Assembly (NCBI RefSeq): GCF_023544445.1
Contig: NZ_JALPVJ010000017.1
Location: forward strand, 124,001-188,000
Reading direction: 5' to 3'
Source: Actinoplanes sp. M2I2
GTDB lineage: Bacteria > Actinomycetota > Actinomycetes > Mycobacteriales > Micromonosporaceae
DNA: 64,000 nucleotides
A program made the translations under genes and the position numbers. This document shows positions 24,560-32,269 of this stretch, one piece after another. Position 1 is the stretch's first letter; each line of letters opens with the position of its first letter. Under the pieces are notes generated by a model. It searched no databases, was not told the origin of the DNA, and saw only the letters and a program-made list of their open reading frames with translations.

Positions 24560-25756
24560 CTACGCCGACCGCTCGGCAGCGGCCCGGACCCGCTCCGCTT
24601 CGGTCTCGAGCAGGTGCGGGCGCTTGCTGTTGTGCAGCCAGCGATGGGAGCCGGGTTTGCGGGCCTCGTTCGTGAGGTGGCCGACGGCGAACTTGTACGT
24701 GAGCTCCTTGAGTTTGGCCCCCGGGCGGCCGCCGACGAAGAGACCGATCGCGATGTCGTCCCGGCCGGCCAGTTGATAGATGCCGGCGTGCGGCCCCAGA
24801 CCGACACACATGGCGTTGAAGAGGAGACTGGCCGGTTCGGGGCGAGCACCGGTCATCCGCCGCAGCACGGTGTCGGCGGCGTGGGCGCCGAGGCAGCCCG
24901 CGACGTAGGCGCCCATCCGATAGGGCAGACCGGACGGCGCCGCGCAATCCCCGGCCGCGACGATGCGTACGTCGTCGATGCTGGTCAGCGTCTCGTCGGT
25001 GAGCAGGCGGCCGATGGCGTCGGTGCGCAGCCCGCTGCGCGTGGCGAGATCCGGCACGCCGAACCCCGCGGCCCAGATGGTGATCGCGCTCGGCAGCGTA
25101 CGACCGTCACCGAGCCGGACGGTGTCCCGGGTGACCTCGACGACGTCGGTGCCGGGGCCGTCGAAGACCTCGACCCCCGTCTTGGCGAGCACTCCGGCGG
25201 CCGCGCGCCGGGCCCGTGGATGCAGGTAAGCGCCCAGCGTTCCGCCGCAGACCAGGCTCACCGGGTAGCCGCGTGCGGCGAGCTCGGCGGCGGTTTCGAT
25301 CCCGGTCGGCCCGGCGCCCACGACTGTCACCGCGCTCGCCGCGGGCCGGTCGTCGAGGATCGAACGCAACCGCCGCGCCGACTCCAGGGTGACCATCGGG
25401 TACGCGAACTCGACGGCGCCAGGAACAACCGGTTTCGCGCCGGCACTTCCGACCGCATAGATCAGGTAGTCGTAATCGAGGGTGCCGCCGTCCGCGAGAC
25501 CCATCCGGCGCTCAGCGGCGTCAATGGTCGTGACAGAGTCCTGGAGAAGCTGGACGCGATCGGCCAGAACTTCCCGGTAGTCCACGACCGCATCGTGTGA
25601 ACCGGCGACCAGGTGGTGCAGCCGAAGCCGGATGACGAAGTCCGGCCGCGGATTCACCACGGTCACGATGACGTCGTCGCGCTGCATCAGCCGGTTGGCC
25701 GCCATGACACCGGCGAAACCTCCGCCGACCACTACCACCCTGATGTTCTCGGTCAT
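24560..25756 (-). CDS. NDH-2-like NAD(P)/FAD-dependent oxidoreductase
   Basis: A 398-residue pyridine nucleotide-disulfide oxidoreductase-type flavoprotein. The N-terminal FAD motif is VVVVGGGFAGVMAANRL and the second NAD(P) motif VTVVGAGPTGIETAAELA near the middle. VAAGDCAAP near 285 is the conserved FAD-contact segment. The C-terminal extension (FVGGRPGAKLKELTYKFAVGHL) resembles type II NADH dehydrogenases and may touch the membrane. Start ATG 25756 is preferred to an upstream in-frame ATG because the FAD motif then begins normally. It is encoded directly before the ECF41 sigma factor and is its likely main target. Confidence 0.87.
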   Translation of the reverse strand: MTENIRVVVVGGGFAGVMAANRLMQRDDVIVTVVNPRPDFVIRLRLHHLVAGSHDAVVDYREVLADRVQLLQDSVTTIDAAERRMGLADGGTLDYDYLIYAVGSAGAKPVVPGAVEFAYPMVTLESARRLRSILDDRPAASAVTVVGAGPTGIETAAELAARGYPVSLVCGGTLGAYLHPRARRAAAGVLAKTGVEVFDGPGTDVVEVTRDTVRLGDGRTLPSAITIWAAGFGVPDLATRSGLRTDAIGRLLTDETLTSIDDVRIVAAGDCAAPSGLPYRMGAYVAGCLGAHAADTVLRRMTGARPEPASLLFNAMCVGLGPHAGIYQLAGRDDIAIGLFVGGRPGAKLKELTYKFAVGHLTNEARKPGSHRWLHNSKRPHLLETEAERVRAAAERSA

Positions 25757-25892
25757 TTCCGATCCCTTCGCCGACTGTCGACCCCGAGACACCAGGCGAA
25801 GCGTCCTGTGTGACCATCGTGACCCAGATCACTCCGACCGCCTGGTCTGTCACCCTGTCGGCGACGGGCGGTCGCGCCGGCAGTGGCACCAT

Positions 25893-26561
25893 GTGGCCGT
25901 GATCGATTGGCAGCTGTTCCAGAACGAGGTTTCCTGGTTCCTTCAGCCCGGCGACAACGCCGAGGTGGGTGAGCCGCGTCCGTGGACACGCGGCCCGATC
26001 GACGGGTTGCCGGTCCTTTCCGCCCTGCTCGACGAGGCGACTCTCACTCCGGTCTCCGTGGCCGAGGACGCCTACGAGTTGCTCGCCTGGGGACCCGCTG
26101 ACAACCGGCGCGGTTGGCTCTGCCGCCAGCCTCAGGGTGGCGTCGTCGACGTCGCCGTAGCTCCCGTCCACCGCCGCTTCTGGGAGGTCTGCGGCGGGAT
26201 GGTCGAGCGGTTCGGTGAGCCCACCACCTGGTGGACCAATCAGGACGAGGTGCTCACCGCCGAGGCGACTCGGGTGCCGGCCGCCGACGCGCTGGCCGAC
26301 TACGCCTGGATGTGGGATCAGGACGGTCTCGAGATGGCGATCGACCCCGCCGATTACTACACCGCCGCGGTGGAGGCCAACGGCAACCTGACGCTGGCCC
26401 GGCACGACGACGGGCGGCTGGTGGTGTTCGCTCCCGACCACAGCTTCTCCGGCGTCACCCCGTTGGCCGATTCACCGGCGTACGCACTGCTCACCATCGA
26501 CGACGTACCCGACCTCACATCCTGGATCGAGGTGTGCGCGGCCGCCTGGCGTCGTGATTGA
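25893..26561 (+). CDS. Hypothetical protein (222 aa)
   Basis: A 222-residue soluble protein, rich in Trp and acidic residues, with no signal or membrane segment. GTG 25893 and GTG 25899 are equally likely starts. The middle (RRFWEVCGGMVERFGEPTTWWTNQDEVLTAEA) and C-terminal strands (RLVVFAPDHSFSGVTPL) look like a SMI1/SUKH-like or cell-surface-binding fold, but I cannot assign a family with confidence. Divergent from the oxidoreductase operon; independent of the PadR operon that follows. Confidence 0.6.
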   Translation: MAVIDWQLFQNEVSWFLQPGDNAEVGEPRPWTRGPIDGLPVLSALLDEATLTPVSVAEDAYELLAWGPADNRRGWLCRQPQGGVVDVAVAPVHRRFWEVCGGMVERFGEPTTWWTNQDEVLTAEATRVPAADALADYAWMWDQDGLEMAIDPADYYTAAVEANGNLTLARHDDGRLVVFAPDHSFSGVTPLADSPAYALLTIDDVPDLTSWIEVCAAAWRRD

Positions 26562-26567
26562 CGCAAG

Positions 26568-26596
26568 TTGACGGTATATACCGGCGGACGTAGTCT
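26568..26596 (+). promoter_or_regulatory. padR promoter with internal palindromic operator
   Basis: -35 TTGACG (26568-26573), 17 bp, -10 TAGTCT (26591-26596), six bases, then the ATG at 26603, so the transcript should start at or next to the A of the start codon. The perfect 12-bp palindrome CGGTATATACCG (26572-26583) lies between the two boxes, ideal for autorepression by PadR. Confidence 0.65.
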
Positions 26597-26602
26597 ACCG
26601 GT

Positions 26603-26965
26603 ATGACCGCGATGCAAGAACCGACGTTCTTGATCCTCACCGCGCTGGCGTCGGGGCCCAAGCACGGCTACGGGGTGACCCAGGAGGTCGCCGAGCTCTC
26701 CGAGGGGACGGTCACGCTGCGGGCCGGCACCCTGTACGGAGCCCTCGACCGCCTCGTGGAGCAGGAACTGATCACCGTCGACCGGCAGGAAGTCGTCGAC
26801 GGGCGGTTGCGCCGCTATTACCGGCTCACCGACGCCGGCGCCGGGCAACTCGCCGAACGCGCCCGTCGTCTGCGCAAGAATGCGGAGGCCGCGGAAAGCC
26901 GGCTGCGGGCGCGACCGAGCTGGGGTCTCGGCCGGACAGCCGACTCGTCCGGAGCTCCGGCATGA
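26603..26965 (+). CDS. PadR-family transcriptional regulator
   Basis: A 120-residue regulator: winged helix with LTALASGPKHGYGVTQEV, recognition segment LRAGTLYGALDRLVEQELI, wing with RRYYRLTDAG, and a C-terminal dimerisation helix rich in Arg and Ala. It is the short PadR-s2 type. Translation of the next gene starts on its stop codon (ATGA), so regulator and membrane protein are one unit, as is common for PadR linked to actinobacterial membrane or exporter genes. Probably represses its own operon through the palindrome in its promoter. Confidence 0.93.
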   Translation: MTAMQEPTFLILTALASGPKHGYGVTQEVAELSEGTVTLRAGTLYGALDRLVEQELITVDRQEVVDGRLRRYYRLTDAGAGQLAERARRLRKNAEAAESRLRARPSWGLGRTADSSGAPA

Positions 26966-28014
26966 CCGCCTCGGGGGAGGTCATGCCCGGGCATCGCCGG
27001 CTGGAACGCCGGTATCGGCGGCTGCTGTGGGCCTATCCGGTCGGTTACCGCCGGGCCCACGGCGACGAGATCCTGGCGATGTTGATGGACTCGGCCGAGC
27101 CGGGACGACGTCGGCCCGCCCGCGCCGACGTGCTGGATCTGCTGCGCGGGGCGGTACGGCAGTGGTTCCGGCTGCCGATCGGCAAGGCGGCGGTGGTGGC
27201 AGCCGTCCTGTCGGCTGTGGTCCTGGGCGCGGTGGGCGCAGCTGCGAGCTCCTGGCTGGGCCGGCAGACGACACGGCTGGTGTCCGACCCGACGGCCGTG
27301 CGGACCGTCGAGACCATGGCCGGCGTCCCGTTGGCCATGCCCCAGATCGAGCGACGCGACGGCCCGCGAGAGTTGTGGCCGGGCGTGGACGTGTTGCCCG
27401 ACTATGAGCAGCCGGTGCCGAACTGGACGATAGAAGCAGCACAGGCCCGGCTGCGGGCGAACGGTTGGACCATCGGACCTGTCGAGAGGTCTACATCGGT
27501 CCGGTCCTACGGAGACGAACGGCACGATGCGCTCCACCAGGTGTTCCAGGCGACCAAGGACGGGCAGGCGGTCACCGGGTACGCGAACACGGTGCTGGCG
27601 CCCGGCCTGGCCGGCACCGACCTGCGCGTCACCGTCCACCCGGTTCGGCCGGGTGAGGAATGGGCAGCGATCGGGCTGGGCTGGCTCGTCGGGGCGGTCG
27701 CCGGCTGGTTGTTGTCCGGCTGGGCCGGCTACCGGCTCCGGCGCAGCGCGCTGCCACGGCGGCTGGCGGCCCTGGCGCTCGGTCTCATCGCTGTCGGCCT
27801 CGCCGCTCACCCCACGATCGGCCTGTACGACACGCTCGGCAAGCACGCTTTCACCGATCCCGGCGTCTACGGAATCGCTCCGGCCTACTACTGGGTGGTG
27901 GCCTATCCCGCGGCCGCGCTGGTGGCCGCCACCCTCGCCGGTGGACTGGCCCTCCTCGCCGTGGCCGCCACCACCCGCCGGCCGGCGATCTCACTCACCA
28001 CATCGACAACCTGA
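26962..28014 (+). CDS. PadR-coupled membrane protein
   Basis: A 350-residue protein. Its N-terminus (LERRYRRLLWAYPVGYRRAHGDEILAML) is a conserved helical module often found after PadR regulators in actinobacteria. One helix (about 71-92), an outer domain of about 130 residues, then a cluster of helices (about 234-255, 266-285, 310-340) follow. The outer domain is charged and has no catalytic motif I recognise. The ATGA overlap with padR shows co-translation. Likely a stress- or drug-responsive envelope protein; function unknown. Confidence 0.75.
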   Translation: MTASGEVMPGHRRLERRYRRLLWAYPVGYRRAHGDEILAMLMDSAEPGRRRPARADVLDLLRGAVRQWFRLPIGKAAVVAAVLSAVVLGAVGAAASSWLGRQTTRLVSDPTAVRTVETMAGVPLAMPQIERRDGPRELWPGVDVLPDYEQPVPNWTIEAAQARLRANGWTIGPVERSTSVRSYGDERHDALHQVFQATKDGQAVTGYANTVLAPGLAGTDLRVTVHPVRPGEEWAAIGLGWLVGAVAGWLLSGWAGYRLRRSALPRRLAALALGLIAVGLAAHPTIGLYDTLGKHAFTDPGVYGIAPAYYWVVAYPAAALVAATLAGGLALLAVAATTRRPAISLTTSTT

Positions 28015-28063
28015 GGGGTGCCCCATTCGGGTCAGCGGCGGTAGCGGCGAGCGAAGGTTCTTG

Positions 28064-28375
28064 ATGATTGATGAGCCCTTGAAGGCTGCGTTACGGGAGC
28101 TTCGCCGAGTGCGGTCGACGCGGCCTGCTGACGGCGAAAGGCTGTGTGACCTGGCCGATTGGCGGGTGGCCATGGCTCAGGCTCTGGACGGCTTGGCCGA
28201 GACGCTGCTCTTCGAAGAGGATCGTGCCCGGGCCCGTACGGAGGCTGCGGCTGCTCGTGTCGAGGCCGCAGAGCTGCGGGACAGATGCGACGCGCACCGG
28301 CATTCGCGCGAGTGTTCCCCGGAGGTGCGAGAGCGGCTCCTCCACGCCGCGCCACGCGACCCATCGGCTACCTGA
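28064..28375 (+). CDS. Hypothetical coiled-coil protein (103 aa)
   Basis: A 103-residue charged protein with GAAGG upstream of the ATG. Heptad-like helices run through most of it (ALRELRRVRSTR, then ALDGLAETLLFEEDRARARTEAAAARVEAAELRDRC), suggesting a coiled coil. Two Cys and several His at the C-terminal third (CDAHRHSREC) could bind a metal. It overlaps the 3' end of the convergent Fic gene by 8 bp. No family recognised. Confidence 0.55.
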   Translation: MIDEPLKAALRELRRVRSTRPADGERLCDLADWRVAMAQALDGLAETLLFEEDRARARTEAAAARVEAAELRDRCDAHRHSRECSPEVRERLLHAAPRDPSAT

Positions 28376-29072
28376 CGCTCGGCGGGTCGGCGTGCCCTCG
28401 TCGCGGGCGTGGTTCAACCGCGCGATGCGCTGCCGCGGCGTGGTGGGTCTCCAGTGAGCGGAGCCGGCGGCGGTGAGTGGCTGCGGCTGTGCCATGGATC
28501 AGGCGGGCCAGGCCGGCCGCGCCCTCCGGGTCGTCGGCGCGGCGGACGATGGTGAGGAGGGGGCGGACGTCGTCGAGTTCGATGCCGCCGCGAAGCAGCA
28601 CGAAGTGCAGGACCAGTCCGGCCAGGCGGGCGTTGCCGTCGTCGTACGGGTGGAAGAACGCGATGTCCAGGTAAGCCCGGGCCGCGCGGGCCGCCGTCGG
28701 GATCGCCGGGTCGGCCGCTTCGGACAGGCACGACTCGTACTGCTCGGGGGTGCCGGAATCCAGCCCGTACCGGTCCCGGCCGTTCTTGGCGTAGGCCGGG
28801 TGGCGGCGGAAAGGGGCGACCGGGATGCCCCGCAGCATCGCGTTCCAGCGGGCGGTCAAGTCCGGTGTCAGGTCGTCGCCGGCCGCTTCGGTCTGCCGGA
28901 CGTCGGCGTACGCGGTCAGCAGCAGACTCTGCCGTCGGTGATCTTCGGCGGCCGCGGCCTGAGCGGTGAACCCGTCACGGACAGCCGTGACCGGGTTCAG
29001 CCGGGGCGGGACGACCTCGCGCCACGGCACCTGCTCGCGGACCCGCCGCCAGATCGTGAGCTGGTCAGGCAT
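28368..29072 (-). CDS. Fic-domain protein (AMP transferase-like)
   Basis: A 234-residue protein whose Fic core is at about 70-200. The active-site motif is residues 141-150, His-Pro-Tyr-Asp-Asp-Gly-Asn-Ala-Arg-Leu. It keeps the catalytic His141, acidic residue and the GN phosphate loop, but has Ala where the consensus has Gly and lacks the second Arg. No inhibitory [S/T]xxxE[G/N] helix was seen at either end. Such enzymes add AMP (or other nucleotides) to hydroxyl groups of target proteins. It is encoded after, and overlaps by 8 bp, an unusual protein with an internal duplication that may be its regulator or target. Confidence 0.85.
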   Translation of the reverse strand: MPDQLTIWRRVREQVPWREVVPPRLNPVTAVRDGFTAQAAAAEDHRRQSLLLTAYADVRQTEAAGDDLTPDLTARWNAMLRGIPVAPFRRHPAYAKNGRDRYGLDSGTPEQYESCLSEAADPAIPTAARAARAYLDIAFFHPYDDGNARLAGLVLHFVLLRGGIELDDVRPLLTIVRRADDPEGAAGLARLIHGTAAATHRRRLRSLETHHAAAAHRAVEPRPRRGHADPPSVR

Positions 29073-30222
29073 CGGCCACCCGCCCGGCCAGGCGTTCGGC
29101 CACCGAGGCGACGACCGTTCGGTCCGGCTCGACCCAGCTGTCGAACCGGCCGCCGATCGCGTGGTCCAGCAGCCCCTCCCGCCGGTCGGCGGCGATGCCG
29201 GCCGCCTCGAGAAACCAGCCGAGGACGGTGGTGCAGCAGCCGTACCAGGCCGACTCGTACTGGGTCCGGTCGCCGACGGCGGTCACCAGGTGAGCGACGG
29301 CGCGTTCCCACCCGTCCAGATCGTCGGCGGCCAGCGGCAGGAAGCGGTCGAACCGCTCGGCGGTGTCCTCCAACCACTCGCGCCACTCGATCAGGGCGGC
29401 GGCGACAGCGGTGGCGGTCCCCTCCGGGGTCGTGGCCGAGTGCGGGAAGCAGCACCAGTTGGCTACGGGCCCGCCGTCGAGGTCGCCCTCGCCGACCGAC
29501 CAGCGCCAGCCGGCCGCCCACAGTCCGTACCGCTCGGTCAGGCCGGCCGACACGTTCTCCAGCCAGAGGTCCCGCAGGCGCCAATCCGCGTCCCGCGCCG
29601 GGAGATTCTTCGCTGTGACCAGACCGGCGACGACCGTCGCGACCGTTGCCGGCTCGAAGTCCCGCTCCCGCGGGTCGACGTCGGCCCAGGCCAGACGGGC
29701 CGGGTGGGGGAGACCGCGAGCAACGGGCCCGGGGCCGTAGCGGGTGAGGCCGGATGCCTGGACCGCCCGCCACGCCACCGGGTCGCCGGTGCTGTCGGTC
29801 GTGGCCGGCGCGGCCGCGGCGAACCGGCCGCGGGCGTCCGTAGCCAGTTCGACGGTCAGTTCGTGCCAGGCCACCAGGGCTCGGGCGAGGCTGTCCAAAG
29901 TCTCGGCCGGCGTCGTGATCGTCAGCTCCACGTTCCACCAGACCGGAACGACGCCGCGCCCCGGGTGGTCCTCCAGCACCACGGTGCGCTGCCAGCCCAC
30001 CGCCCAGGCGCCGACCCGCTCGACCAGGGCCCCCGTCATCCGATCGGCCCAGAAGCCGGCGAGCCGCCAGTCGGAGCCGGCCGTCGGGACCTCGGCCGCC
30101 AGGGGCAGCGAGCGCACCAGCTCGGCCGCGCCCGCCGGGTCGAAGCCGGGGCGCGCGGCCGGATCGACGTCACGCCAGGTGAGCAGGTGAAAGTCGGGCA
30201 GACGAACCCGGTCGGTGGTCAT
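29065..30222 (-). CDS. Internally duplicated protein coupled to Fic
   Basis: A 385-residue soluble protein I cannot assign to a family. It consists of two homologous halves: residues 13-134 and 176-294 align over their whole length (LLTWRDVDP / LAWADVDP; DWRLAGFWADRMTGALVERVGAWAVGW / DWRLRDLWLENVSAGLTERYGLWAAGW; TTPAETLDSLARALVAWHE / TTPEGTATAVAAALIEWRE). Trp is frequent. The last 90 residues are unique. The stop overlaps the Fic start by 8 bp, so the two are translated together; an antitoxin, chaperone or substrate role for Fic is a guess from context. Confidence 0.7.
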   Translation of the reverse strand: MTTDRVRLPDFHLLTWRDVDPAARPGFDPAGAAELVRSLPLAAEVPTAGSDWRLAGFWADRMTGALVERVGAWAVGWQRTVVLEDHPGRGVVPVWWNVELTITTPAETLDSLARALVAWHELTVELATDARGRFAAAAPATTDSTGDPVAWRAVQASGLTRYGPGPVARGLPHPARLAWADVDPRERDFEPATVATVVAGLVTAKNLPARDADWRLRDLWLENVSAGLTERYGLWAAGWRWSVGEGDLDGGPVANWCCFPHSATTPEGTATAVAAALIEWREWLEDTAERFDRFLPLAADDLDGWERAVAHLVTAVGDRTQYESAWYGCCTTVLGWFLEAAGIAADRREGLLDHAIGGRFDSWVEPDRTVVASVAERLAGRVADA

Positions 30223-30261
30223 TCCGGTCAGCCTTCCGTCGAGCAGCCGACCAGCTTAAGA

Positions 30262-30750
30262 CACGTGCCCGCCTGCTGCTCGGTCACCTGCCGCAGCGGA
30301 CGACGGCGCTCCGGCAGCTGGTCAGCGCCGTGGCCCCCGGCGGGGTGCTGCTCACCGGCGACCTCACGCTCGCCCCCGGGGCGTTCGTGATGTCGGCGCC
30401 GGACGACGCGACAGCCGACGTCTTCCCGTTATGTCACGGCCCACGTGCGCGCGCTCACCACCCACGGCTACGACAACGAGTGGGCTCACCGGGCGCCGGC
30501 CGCTTTCGTGTCGGCCGGCCTGGCCGAGGTGCGGTTCCGCTCGTACGGGACGAGCTGGCGCGGTGGCGGCGCGGGCTGCCGGCTGCTGCTGGCCGGGCTG
30601 GCTCAGCTGCGTACCAGTCTGCTGGCCCACGGGTTGACCGACGACGACCTGACGGCGACCGCCGCCGCCCTGACCGACCCGCGCGTCCTGCTCAACGGTT
30701 TCCTGTTCGGCCAGACCAGCGGACGGCTGCCGTCTGACCGACGAGCCTGA
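30262..30750 (+). pseudogene. Broken SAM-dependent methyltransferase gene
   Basis: Two pieces of one methyltransferase lie in different frames. The first (about 30264-30429) reads RLLLGHLPQRTTALRQLVSAVAPGGVLLTGDLTL, the usual motif after the SAM-binding acid. The second (30430-30750) continues as YVTAHVRALTTHGYDNEWAHR and VSAGLAEVRFRSYG. A frameshift near 30430 separates them, and the N-terminal SAM-binding part is missing because the sequence joins the promoter region of the divergent gene at 30222. The loss of both start and frame makes it non-functional. Confidence 0.65.
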
Positions 30751-30760
30751 GCCCGGGCGG

Positions 30761-31162
30761 TCACGGGGACTGGGCCGCGGCATCGCCGTGCGTGAGGCGC
30801 AGGTAGTAGCCGTCGGGGTCGGTGAGCCGGAAGTCGTGCAAGCCCCACGGCCGCACCATGAGCGGTTCGCTGATCACCGTCCGCTGCCGGCAGCGTTCAT
30901 GGAGCGCTCGCAATTCGTCCAGGTCGTCGAGCTCCAGGACGATCTCGACGCCGGCGCCCTTGTCGCCGCTGAGCCGTTGCCGGGTGAGACCGGGGCCGTC
31001 CGTGGGCAGCTTGGCCACCGGGCCGAGCCCGAGGACGACCCGGCCCCGGCGCAGGCTCGCGTAGTCGTCGGCGCGTCGCTCCAGCTCGAATCCGAGCACC
31101 TCACGGTAGAAGCCGACGCTGGCCCCCAGGTCTTCGACGAACAGTTCCATCCGCAGCCGCAT
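30761..31162 (-). CDS. VOC-family (glyoxalase/bleomycin-resistance-like) protein
   Basis: A 133-residue single-chain VOC protein with two beta-alpha-beta-beta-beta units. The first begins RMELFVEDLGASVGFYREVLGFEL; the second ends in FRLTDPDGYYLRLTHGD, the classical C-terminal metal-side strand. ATG 31162 puts the first strand at the N-terminus; the open frame upstream is arginine-rich and improbable. Members bind a divalent metal and act on or sequester small molecules; substrate unknown. Convergent with the methyltransferase remnant. Confidence 0.82.
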   Translation of the reverse strand: MRLRMELFVEDLGASVGFYREVLGFELERRADDYASLRRGRVVLGLGPVAKLPTDGPGLTRQRLSGDKGAGVEIVLELDDLDELRALHERCRQRTVISEPLMVRPWGLHDFRLTDPDGYYLRLTHGDAAAQSP

Positions 31163-31224
31163 GTGACGATCATCCACCACAGTGCTCGTCGGCCACCGGC
31201 CCGCCGGCACCGTGGTGGATCGGC

Positions 31225-31512
31225 TCAGGGCCGATTGGCGACGCCGTCGAGCCACAGCGTGTCCGACTCGTCGCGATGGGAGCCGGACGTCCCGACGTGC
31301 TTGTCGCTGATCGCGGGACCGTTCTTGATCACGTGAACCAGGGCCATGGCGTGTCCCCGCCCGAGACCGTGGTCCTGCTTCAGCCACTCGACGATCTGCC
31401 CCGCCTTGGTCGACGGCTCATCGAGGCCGCGCTCGTGGGCCAGCGCCAGGAACTGGCGAGGGGTCAGCCCGGTCTTGGCCTCGATGTTGTCGAGATACGC
31501 CTGGAAGCTCAT
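31225..31512 (-). CDS. DUF4287-domain protein
   Basis: A 95-residue protein beginning SFQAYLDNIEAKTGLTPRQFLALA, the signature of DUF4287, followed by the short helical segment GLGRGHAMALVHVIKNG. Such proteins are small, cytoplasmic and often fused to DUF5655; here the latter is absent. ATG 31512 is internal to a longer frame that continues from the DUF402 remnant upstream, but the domain starts exactly here. Function unknown. Confidence 0.8.
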   Translation of the reverse strand: MSFQAYLDNIEAKTGLTPRQFLALAHERGLDEPSTKAGQIVEWLKQDHGLGRGHAMALVHVIKNGPAISDKHVGTSGSHRDESDTLWLDGVANRP

Positions 31513-31551
31513 CGCTGCCGCCTTCTGCTTGGAAGTTTGGTCCTGCCATGT

Positions 31552-31857
31552 CCTCAGACCAACCGGAGCAGGAAAAGTCATCGGTACGAACGGCGGGAAC
31601 TGCCACGTCCGCCGCACCAGCCGGTCGTCTTGCCGCGCGCGTGGTCAGGGGCCGGGGTTCCCGACCCGGTCGGCGACGGGGACCTCGCGCAGTCCCCGCC
31701 CGTCGGCCAGAACAGACTCGATCTGCGGGGAGCCGGGCCCGACCCACAACGCCAGCCCCTCGGCGTCGTCGCTGATGACCCGGCCGACCCGTACGAAACG
31801 CGCCTGCCCCAGCCGGCCGTACCGATACAACACGGTGTCGCCATAGCTCCAGGCCAT
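31552..31857 (-). pseudogene. DUF402-like gene with in-frame stop and lost 3' end
   Basis: The frame opens like DUF402 proteins (MAWSYGDTVLYRYG, then RVISDDAEGLALWVGPG and LADGRGLREVP). It meets an in-frame TGA at 31645-31647 after 70 codons. The same frame then resumes family-like sequence (DRLVRRTWQFPPFVPMTFPAP) before running into the DUF4287 gene. A full member is about 180-200 residues, so the 3' half with the conserved WYVNLE-type segment is gone. A functional 70-residue product cannot be excluded but is unlikely. Confidence 0.5.
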
Positions 31858-31874
31858 GTTCCGCGCGCTACCGC

Positions 31875-31913
31875 TCTAGGCTTCCGTTCTAGGCTGCCGG
31901 TCTAGGCTTCCGG
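31875..31913. repeat. Three contiguous 13-bp repeats, each with a TAGGCT box
   Basis: Units at 31875-31887, 31888-31900 and 31901-31913 follow TCTAGGCTKCCGK with no gap; they differ only at the T/G position 9 and at the last base. The last unit's TAGGCT lies six bases before the GTG at 31915, exactly where a leaderless -10 box belongs. CTAG is otherwise scarce in such GC-rich DNA. Confidence 0.85.
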
Positions 31914-31914
31914 C

Positions 31915-32109
31915 GTGATGGCGACGATCCAGACGGCGGGCTACATCGGTGTCGCCGCACTGGTGCTCGCCACCGTCGTGCTCGCAGTGATCTCGGGCAT
32001 CAGAAACCGCGGCCGCAAGCGCGACAGAAGCGACGGCAGCGATCCGACATCACCCGACGGCTGGGGCAGCGACTCGCCCTCGGGCAGCGGATCGTCCGGC
32101 GATTCCTGA
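31915..32109 (+). CDS. Small membrane protein with Ser/Asp/Gly tail
   Basis: A 64-residue protein: one transmembrane helix (about 8-28), a basic stop-transfer stretch (RNRGRKRDR) and a low-complexity Ser/Gly/Asp tail. GTG 31915 (next codon ATG) is six bases after the third copy of a 13-bp repeat. Could be a small envelope or signalling peptide; no family known. Confidence 0.5.
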   Translation: MMATIQTAGYIGVAALVLATVVLAVISGIRNRGRKRDRSDGSDPTSPDGWGSDSPSGSGSSGDS

Positions 32110-32269
32110 AGGCACGCCGCGGTACCGGCCTCTGCCGCATCTCGCGCGCCAACGGGCTGGGACAGTAGCCCGCTCATCGGCCGCGCGATCAGTGCGCCAC
32201 CCGTGAAGCGAGTTACGGTCGTGATCGAATGGCGGACCTCATCTGTGAGGCGACAGCGAAGGAATGGCG

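Noticed and set aside
25848..25854. TGTCACC as an ECF41 -35 box for the oxidoreductase operon
   Set aside because: It points to the plus-strand gene and not to the oxidoreductase; no CGTC at the required distance toward it was seen.
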